A stretch of 7,840 nucleotides of DNA from JAFMIX01 sp031371425. GTDB taxonomy: Bacteria > Verrucomicrobiota > Verrucomicrobiia > Limisphaerales > JAFMIX01. The stretch covers positions 1 to 7,840 of the forward strand of contig JANMJO010000112.1 of assembly GCA_031371425.1 (NCBI GenBank). The letters run 5' to 3'. Positions 1 to 4,634 of this stretch are shown in pieces. The notes under the pieces were generated by a model, which was not told the DNA's origin, did no database searches, and saw only the letters and a list, made by a program, of their open reading frames with translations. Position 1 is the first letter of the stretch, and each line of letters opens with the position of its first letter. The position numbers were made by a program, and so were the translations under genes.

Positions 1-1089
1 CGCGGCGAGTCGGAACAATGCCTTCTCATCGGCGGCCACATGGACTCCGTGCCGAACGGCGGCTGGCTCGACGGCTGCCTGAACATCATGGCGGGTGTGG
101 AAATTCTTCGGCGCATCAACGCACAATACAACGGCAAGCCGCCCGTCACCGTCCGCCTTGTGGATTGGGCGGACGAAGAAGGCGCGCGTTTTGGCAAGAG
201 TCTGTTCGGCTCTTCCGCCTGCTCCGGCAACCTCGACATGAACGAGGCGCGCGGCCTCGTGGACAAGCAAGGCATCAAACTTCCCGACGCGCTGCAGAAT
301 GTTGGCATTGATTTCGAACGCGTGAAGGACAGCGGCAAAGAACTCCAAAACGCCGCCGCCTACATCGAGCTGCACATCGAACAAGGCCCGGTGCTGCTCG
401 ACCTCGATCTGCCGCTCGGAGCGGTGCTCGGCACATTCGGCGTCGAGCGCCACGCCATCACCTTTCACGGACAGGCCGCGCACTCCGGCAGCACGCCGAT
501 GAATCGTCGCAAGGACGCCTTCCTCGCCGCCGCGAAGATGGCGCAGGAGATTTATCAGATTGCCGAGCGCAGCGGTCACGACCAATTATTGTCCCAGGTG
601 GGACAAAAATTGGGAGGAGTCTGCACCATCGGCTCATGCACGACCAAGCCCGGCATCGTCACCAGCGTGGTGGAGGAATGCCGCATCACTCTCGACCAAC
701 GCCATCTTGATCCCGCTGCGCTCGCCAAAATGTTGTCGGAAGCCAAAGCCGCCAGCGAAACTTTCGCGACGGAAGGCAACGTGAAAGTGAGTTGGGAACG
801 CCTCTGGCAAATCGCCCCGCGCCCGTTCAACAACGAACTCATCGCGCTGTGCGACGAATCTATCCGCGAAACCTGCGGCACGGTTCACCGCCTGCCAAGC
901 GGCCCGTTGCACGACGCCGCCGAAGTCGCGGCGGCTGGCGTGCCGACCGTGATGATGTTTGTCCAAAGCCTGCACGGCATCAGCCACAACAAGATTGAGG
1001 ACACCAAGGAAGAACACCTCGAACTCTGCGTGACGGCGTTCGACAAGCTGGCGGAGAAGACCATGCTTTGGATACTCGCGCGCCGCTGA
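1..1089 (+). CDS. M20-family Zn-dependent amidase (hydantoinase/carbamoylase type), 5'-truncated; candidate ureidoglycolate amidohydrolase
   Basis: The reading frame is open from base 1, so the true start lies upstream; 362 residues are present of a family usually about 400-420 long. Visible metallopeptidase motifs (window residue numbers): GGHMDSVPNGGWLDG with ligands H13 and D24, WADEEGARF with E59/E60, ELHIEQGP with the next His ligand, the dimer-domain motif GQAAHSGSTPM, LPSGPLHDAAE, and HGISHNKIED with the last His ligand. The fold and the N-carbamoyl/ureido amidase chemistry are therefore clear. The substrate is not: the family includes N-carbamoyl-amino-acid hydrolases, beta-ureidopropionase, allantoate and ureidoglycolate amidohydrolases. 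Because a separate allantoate amidohydrolase and a ureidoglycine aminohydrolase are in the same cluster, and malate synthase follows, ureidoglycolate to glyoxylate, CO2 and two NH3 is the inferred job. Residues about 195-205 are coded by an AT-rich palindrome that may be an insertion. Cytoplasmic, no signal seen. Confidence 0.9.
   Translation, partial: RGESEQCLLIGGHMDSVPNGGWLDGCLNIMAGVEILRRINAQYNGKPPVTVRLVDWADEEGARFGKSLFGSSACSGNLDMNEARGLVDKQGIKLPDALQNVGIDFERVKDSGKELQNAAAYIELHIEQGPVLLDLDLPLGAVLGTFGVERHAITFHGQAAHSGSTPMNRRKDAFLAAAKMAQEIYQIAERSGHDQLLSQVGQKLGGVCTIGSCTTKPGIVTSVVEECRITLDQRHLDPAALAKMLSEAKAASETFATEGNVKVSWERLWQIAPRPFNNELIALCDESIRETCGTVHRLPSGPLHDAAEVAAAGVPTVMMFVQSLHGISHNKIEDTKEEHLELCVTAFDKLAEKTMLWILARR
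582..613. repeat. 32-base near-perfect palindrome inside the 5' amidase gene
   Basis: The arms are CCAATT-A-TTGTCCCA and TGGGACAA-A-AATTGG around a GG centre: 14 of 15 positions pair, the one failure being A588 opposite A607. It is AT-rich and uses a TTA codon in an otherwise GC-rich gene. It codes for roughly Q195 to G205, just before the conserved GGVCTIGS segment. An arm match this long is well beyond chance for the window. Whether it is an inserted element or an accident of codon choice cannot be decided without homologues. Confidence 0.75.
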
Positions 1090-1105
1090 CCGGCACTCGC
1101 GCGCC
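1074..1105. repeat. 11-base direct repeat at amidase 3' end / puuD upstream gap
   Basis: ACTCGCGCGCC occurs at 1074-1084 and again at 1095-1105, centre spacing 21 bases (two helical turns). A partial third version, GCACTCTGGCGCG, sits at 1140-1152. The first copy overlaps the end of the amidase gene, the others lie in the 70-base gap before puuD. It could be an operator for the puuD-led part of the operon or simple GC-rich drift. The rest of the gap (1090-1159) holds no convincing promoter or terminator. Confidence 0.3.
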
Positions 1106-1159
1106 ACCAGAATCCTGCTTGACGGTGAAATTTTTCCCCGCACTCTGGCGCGGCAGCCG

Positions 1160-1999
1160 ATGAGTCCGACTGCAATTATGAATTCAGATTTCAAGGAGTG
1201 GCTGGAATTGGTTCTTCGGTGGATACACGTGTTCGCAGGCATCATGTGGGTCGGGGCGACGTATTATTTCACCTGGCTCGACGGACGTTTCGGCGAACTG
1301 GAGGAACGCGCCGCAAAGAATCCTGGCGAAAAAAATCCCGAGAAGCTTGTGTGGATGGTCCACAGCGGCGGGTTCTATCTCGTCGAGAAGGAAAAGAACC
1401 CGCGCTTGCTGGCCCAAACGCTCCACTGGTTTCGATGGGAGTCGGGCATCACATGGATCACAGGCATCCTGCTCTTCGGTCTGATGTATCACCACGGCGG
1501 CCTGCTCATCAGCTTCGAGGATTCGCCCATCGGCAAAGGCGCGGCCATCGGGTTGAGCCTGGGCATGATTGCGGCGGGCTGGCTTGCGTATGACCTGCTC
1601 TGGAAATTCTGCCGCCACGAACTCCTCGGTGGCGTCATCTCGTTTGCCTTTGTGGTCGGCGCGGCGTTTTTGTCCTGCAAATATTTCAGCGGGCGTGCGG
1701 CGTATGTGCAGCTCGGCGCGATGATGGGCACCGTCATGGCCGCGAACGTGTGGATGCGCATTATCCCCGCGCAGCGCCGGATGGTGGCCGCCCTGCGCGC
1801 CGGAAAGCCCGCCAACCTCGAGGAAGGCGCACGCGCCAAAGCGCGCTCCAAGCACAACACCTTCATCGTCGTCCCAGTCGTGTTCCTCATGATCAGCAAT
1901 CACTACCCCGGCACCTACGGCTCGCACTACAATTGGCTCATCCTGTCCGTCACCGTGCTCGCCGGCTGGTTCGCTGCGAAAATCATCCGCAAAGCCTGA
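1160..1999 (+). CDS. puuD: PuuD-type membrane urate oxidase/hydroxylase, lacking the cytochrome c domain
   Basis: Matches the Urate_ox_N (formerly DUF989) family: an integral-membrane protein that oxidises urate to 5-hydroxyisourate and passes electrons to cytochrome c instead of O2. Seven hydrophobic segments can be seen, at about residues 16-39, 89-112, 126-148, 157-176, 181-203, 233-249 and 258-277. Family-typical stretches include LRWIHVFAGIMWVGATYYF near the N-terminus, MVHSGGFYLVEKEK after it, and SKHNTFIVVPVVFLMISNHYP near the C-terminus; membrane His residues H23, H68, H89 and H248 are candidates for cofactor or substrate contacts. Described PuuD proteins carry a C-terminal cytochrome c domain; here the gene stops at 279 residues with no CxxCH, and the next gene starts 7 bases later. 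The start may instead be the in-frame ATG at 1178 (273 residues); neither has a clear ribosome site. It supplies the substrate for the downstream 5-hydroxyisourate hydrolase. Confidence 0.9.
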   Translation: MSPTAIMNSDFKEWLELVLRWIHVFAGIMWVGATYYFTWLDGRFGELEERAAKNPGEKNPEKLVWMVHSGGFYLVEKEKNPRLLAQTLHWFRWESGITWITGILLFGLMYHHGGLLISFEDSPIGKGAAIGLSLGMIAAGWLAYDLLWKFCRHELLGGVISFAFVVGAAFLSCKYFSGRAAYVQLGAMMGTVMAANVWMRIIPAQRRMVAALRAGKPANLEEGARAKARSKHNTFIVVPVVFLMISNHYPGTYGSHYNWLILSVTVLAGWFAAKIIRKA

Positions 2000-2006
2000 A
2001 CTCCAA

Positions 2007-2402
2007 ATGACGTTTCACGTCGAACATCTCGGCCTGCCCGCACGCAATCCCGCCGCGCTCAAGGATTGGTATATCCGCGTGCTGGACGCGAAACTCCTCT
2101 ACACCGATGGCCGGACACCGCCCTGTTTCTTCGTGCAATTGCCCGGCGGTGTCATGCTCGAAATCTATCAATCAACTTCCTCCCTCGATCAGACCGCCGA
2201 CAATAAACTCGCTGGCTGGCGGCACATCGCCCTCCGCGTGGATTCCCTCGACACCGCCCGGCGCGAACTCGCGATGCGCGGCCTGCAATTCACCGCGCCG
2301 GAGACCGCCGCTGCGGGCGCCGGGCGCGTGCAATACTTCACCGACGCCGAGGGCAACCTCATCCACCTCGTCGAACGGACCTCCGACTCCGCCCTCCGCT
2401 GA
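2007..2402 (+). CDS. VOC/glyoxalase-superfamily protein of unknown role
   Basis: A 131-residue protein with two beta-alpha-beta-beta-beta modules: EHLGLPARNPAALKDWYIRVL opens the first, WRHIALRVDSLDTARRELAMRG opens the second, and FTDAEGNLIHLVER closes it. A plausible complete metal quartet is present, H7, E52, H73 and E123, closely matching the H-E-H-E order and spacing of E. coli glyoxalase I (family length about 135). This suggests a metal-dependent isomerase, epimerase, lyase or dioxygenase rather than a binding-only member. It begins 7 bases after puuD and ends 12 bases before the OHCU decarboxylase gene, so it is embedded in the operon. The known pathway needs no VOC enzyme. Possibilities, all inference: epimerisation of racemised allantoin or another ureide, repair of a reactive intermediate, or glyoxal-type detoxification. 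Confidence 0.85.
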   Translation: MTFHVEHLGLPARNPAALKDWYIRVLDAKLLYTDGRTPPCFFVQLPGGVMLEIYQSTSSLDQTADNKLAGWRHIALRVDSLDTARRELAMRGLQFTAPETAAAGAGRVQYFTDAEGNLIHLVERTSDSALR

Positions 2403-2414
2403 TACCCCCGCGCC

Positions 2415-2948
2415 GTGAACACCGCCCCCACCCAGACCACCCGCAGCATCTCCGCGCTGAACGCGCTGGCGAAAGAGGAATTCACCCGCACCATCGGCCC
2501 GGCATTCGAACACTCCCCCTGGATCGCCGAAGCCGCTTGGAGCAAACACCCTTTCGCCGACCTCGAAGAACTGCACCGCGCCCTCTGCCACACCGTGAAT
2601 ACCGCCAGACACGAACAACAGCTCGCACTCATCCGCGCCCACCCCGACCTCGTCGGCAATCTCGCATTGGCCGGCCAGCTCACGCGCGAATCCACCACCG
2701 AGCAAACGAGCGCGGGCCTCACCCAACTCACGCCGCAGGAAGTCGCCACCTTCCAGACGAACAACGCCGCCTACAAAAAAAAGTTTGGTTTCCCCTTCAT
2801 CCTCTGCGCGCGATTGAACAAGAAAGACTCCATCCTCAAAGGCTTTCAAGTCCGCCTGCAAAACTCCCGCGAACACGAAATCAAAACGGCGCTTGAAGAA
2901 ATTTTCAAAATCGCCGAACTTCGACTGCGAGACCTCATCACCCCCTGA
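2415..2948 (+). CDS. uraD: 2-oxo-4-hydroxy-4-carboxy-5-ureidoimidazoline (OHCU) decarboxylase
   Basis: Catalyses decarboxylation of OHCU to (S)-allantoin, third step after urate oxidation and HIU hydrolysis. The 177-residue all-helical protein has the family's motifs: the segment SALNALAKEEFTRTIGPAFEHSPWIAEAAW at the N-terminus, RAHPDLVG with the catalytic His H76, STTEQTSAGL with E96 (20 residues after the His, as in characterised members), NNAAYKKKFGFPFILCAR at about 116-133, and the C-terminal FQVRLQNSREHEIKTALEEI with R147. The start is a GTG, 12 bases after the VOC gene; there is no upstream in-frame alternative that fits the short N-terminus. Its stop lies 3 bases before the HIU hydrolase start, and the two enzymes act in succession. 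Usual length about 165-180. Confidence 0.95.
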   Translation: MNTAPTQTTRSISALNALAKEEFTRTIGPAFEHSPWIAEAAWSKHPFADLEELHRALCHTVNTARHEQQLALIRAHPDLVGNLALAGQLTRESTTEQTSAGLTQLTPQEVATFQTNNAAYKKKFGFPFILCARLNKKDSILKGFQVRLQNSREHEIKTALEEIFKIAELRLRDLITP

Positions 2949-2951
2949 ATT

Positions 2952-3308
2952 ATGCCCGCCAAATTAACCACCCACGTCCTCGACACCGCTCACGGTTGCC
3001 CCGCTGGCAACATGAAGATCGAACTCTGGTCGCTCGATGGTGAGGAGCGCACGCTCGTCGTCACCACCAAGACAACCGCCGATGGCCGCCCGGAAGAACC
3101 CTTGCTCAACGCCGAAGAAATGGCCGCCGGCCAATACGAAATCATCTTCCACGTCGGCGACTACTTCGCCGCCCGCGCCACGCCACTCCCTAAAATCCGT
3201 TTCCTCGACAAAGTCCCCGTCCGCTTCGGCATCGCCGACGCCGGCGCAAGCTACCACGTCCCCCTGCTCTGCTCCCCGTGGAGCTACTCCACGTATCGAG
3301 GAAGCTGA
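2952..3308 (+). CDS. uraH: 5-hydroxyisourate hydrolase (transthyretin-like)
   Basis: Hydrolyses 5-hydroxyisourate to OHCU, directly downstream of urate oxidation. The 118-residue length is typical for this tetrameric beta-sandwich family. Diagnostic residues are all present: THVLDTAHGCPA near the N-terminus with H8, TADGRPEEPLL with R46, YHVPLLCSPWSYSTYRGS with H102 and the C-terminal YRGS signature that separates the enzyme from vertebrate transthyretin. There is no N-terminal extension or export signal, so a cytoplasmic enzyme is expected. The ATG is 3 bases after uraD, suggesting coupled translation; allC follows 10 bases later. Confidence 0.97.
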   Translation: MPAKLTTHVLDTAHGCPAGNMKIELWSLDGEERTLVVTTKTTADGRPEEPLLNAEEMAAGQYEIIFHVGDYFAARATPLPKIRFLDKVPVRFGIADAGASYHVPLLCSPWSYSTYRGS

Positions 3309-3318
3309 TTCGACTCCA

Positions 3319-4482
3319 ATGAACCCCGCTCAACTCGTCATGCGCCGCTGCGTGGAACTCAGCTCAATCACCGACGAGCCAGGCCGCCTCACCCGCACCT
3401 TCGCCTCGCCCGCCATGCGCCGAGCGAACAAGCTCGTCGCCTCGTGGATGCGCGACGCCGGCCTGCAAGTCCGCGAGGACGCCGCTTTTAATTTGATTGG
3501 TCGCCTGCCCGGCACAGACCGCCGCGCCAAAACTTTCCTCCTCGGCTCGCACCTCGACACCGTCCGCGACGCTGGCAAATACGATGGCCCCCTCGGTGTC
3601 CTCACCGCCATCGCCGCCGTGCAACTCCTCCGCGAACGTGGCGCGAAGCTGCCGTTCAACCTTGAAGTCGTCGGCTTCAGCGACGAGGAAGGCGTCCGCT
3701 ACCAGACCCCCTACCTCGGCAGCCGCGCCCTCGCCGGCACACTCACCGCCGCCGACCTCGCGCACATTGCAGAAAAACAAATCCTCAAAGCCCGCCGACC
3801 ACGCGGCGAATTCCTCGGCTACGCCGAAGTCCACATCGAGCAAGGCCCCGTGCTCGAGCAACACAACTTGCCCGTCGCCATCGTCACCGCCATCGCCGGG
3901 CAAAGCCGCCTCCGCGTGGAATTCCACGGCGTCGCCGGCCACGCCGGAACGGTGCCCATGACTCTGCGCCACGACGCACTCGCCGGAGCAGCCGAACTCG
4001 TCCTCGCCGCCGAACACTGCGGCGCACTCGCCACCGTCGGCCAAATCTCCGCCGCGCCCGGCGCGAGCAACGTCATCCCCGGCCACACCACCCTCACGCT
4101 CGACGTGCGCGACCCGAATGATTCACGCCGCCTCGCCGCCGTCCGTTCACTGCGCGCCAAAGCCCAAGCCATCGCCAAACGCCGTGGCCTCAAACTGACT
4201 TGGAAGCCCGTGCAGCAGACCGCCGCAGTCCAGTGCGACAAAACCTTGACGCAGATTTTTTCCCGGTGCGTCGCGCATCGAGGCCTCGCAGTCCTCAAGC
4301 TCCCCAGCGGCGCCGGCCACGATGCCGCCGCGCTCGCAGCCATCTGTCCGGTGGCGATGCTGTTCGTCCGCTGCAAAGGCGGCGTGAGCCACAACCCCGC
4401 CGAGTCCGTCAAGACCGCCGACGTCCGTGTGGCCGTGGAAGTGTTGGTGGATTTTATTCTGCAACTAGCAAGGCAACCATGA
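3319..4482 (+). CDS. allC: Allantoate amidohydrolase (M20 family)
   Basis: Predicted to convert allantoate to (S)-ureidoglycine with release of CO2 and NH3, using two divalent metal ions (Mn in characterised AllC). The 387-residue protein shows GSHLDTVRDAGKYDG with ligands H78 and D89, FSDEEGVRY with E123/E124, EVHIEQGPVLE with H172, the dimerisation motif GVAGHAGTVPM, TLDVRDPND, LPSGAGHDAAA with H334, and GVSHNPAES with the last ligand H358. The SGAGHDA and SHNPAE forms are those of AllC. It is a paralogue of the amidase at 1-1089 but differs at these substrate-side motifs. The frame is open upstream to 3037, but that extension overlaps the HIU hydrolase gene and is low-complexity; the ATG at 3319, 10 bases after uraH, fits the family N-terminus. 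The stop overlaps the ATG of a mini-ORF (ATGA at 4479). Alanine codons are mostly GCC, unlike the following allB. Confidence 0.9.
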   Translation: MNPAQLVMRRCVELSSITDEPGRLTRTFASPAMRRANKLVASWMRDAGLQVREDAAFNLIGRLPGTDRRAKTFLLGSHLDTVRDAGKYDGPLGVLTAIAAVQLLRERGAKLPFNLEVVGFSDEEGVRYQTPYLGSRALAGTLTAADLAHIAEKQILKARRPRGEFLGYAEVHIEQGPVLEQHNLPVAIVTAIAGQSRLRVEFHGVAGHAGTVPMTLRHDALAGAAELVLAAEHCGALATVGQISAAPGASNVIPGHTTLTLDVRDPNDSRRLAAVRSLRAKAQAIAKRRGLKLTWKPVQQTAAVQCDKTLTQIFSRCVAHRGLAVLKLPSGAGHDAAALAAICPVAMLFVRCKGGVSHNPAESVKTADVRVAVEVLVDFILQLARQP

Positions 4483-4634
4483 ACGCTACACAGCACAATT
4501 TCCGCTGCGACTTCCGTATGCCGCAAAGTAGGGCAGGCGTCTCGCCTGCCCGGCGAGCGCGTCAGCGCGAGCAGTTGCGCCTCGCTTCGCTCGGCGCGGG
4601 CAGGCGAGACGCCTGCCCTACTTTTTCCACATGA
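4479..4634 (+). other. 51-codon bridging mini-ORF through the repeat between allC and allB
   Basis: ATG at 4479 overlaps the allC stop as ATGA; the TGA at 4632-4634 overlaps the allB ATG at 4631, again as ATGA. The frame is open across the whole inverted-repeat element. The product begins MNATQHNFRCDFRMPQ and is then Arg/Ala-rich, ending GAGRRDACPTFST; it resembles no known protein domain. The peptide part encoded by the repeat is likely meaningless. If it is translated at all, its likely value is to carry ribosomes from allC to allB, which otherwise has no ribosome site and lies beside a strong hairpin. It could also be a coincidence. Confidence 0.35.
4525..4624. repeat. REPIN-like inverted repeat element between allC and allB
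   Basis: A perfect 27-base inverted repeat (4525-4551 and 4598-4624) flanks a 46-base GC-rich centre. Each arm is itself a small hairpin: in the left arm GGGCAGGCG (4531-4539), loop TCT, CGCCTGCCC (4543-4551). The tetranucleotide GTAG sits at 4528-4531 immediately at the hairpin, and its mirror CTAC at the other end. GTAG next to a short palindrome is the hallmark of REP sequences recognised by RAYT transposases, and two such units in opposite orientation make a REPIN/BIME. The centre adds further pairing (CGAGCG at 4554-4559 with CGCTCG at 4588-4593). Five T residues follow (4622-4626), so the RNA hairpin might also weaken read-through into allB. No transposase gene is in the window. Confidence 0.85.

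Noticed and set aside
1126..1140. T-run terminator after the 5' amidase (AAATTTTTCCCC)
   Set aside because: No GC-rich hairpin directly precedes the T-run.
1119..1147. Possible promoter before puuD, TTGACG at 1119-1124
   Set aside because: The hexamer 17 bases downstream (ACTCTG) does not resemble a -10 box.
3037..3318. Extended N-terminus of allC, open frame back to 3037
   Set aside because: It overlaps the whole second half of the HIU hydrolase gene, is Ser/Pro/Thr low-complexity, and M20 amidases do not have such an extension; ATG 3319 fits.
3364..4086. Long antisense open frames, e.g. 240 codons opposite allC, and others opposite puuD, allB and malate synthase
   Set aside because: GC-rich codon shadows: low-complexity Ala/Gly/Arg/Val protein, no motifs, fully overlapping well-supported genes.
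4200..4478. Upstream part of the frame that ends at 4634
   Set aside because: It is an out-of-frame shadow of allC with Arg-rich nonsense sequence; only the portion from ATG 4479 is of interest.
4598..4626. Intrinsic terminator between allC and allB
   Set aside because: The hairpin is strong and five T follow, but the T-run is partly in the stem and the allB start is 4 bases further; repeat-element symmetry explains it better. Partial attenuation is not excluded.
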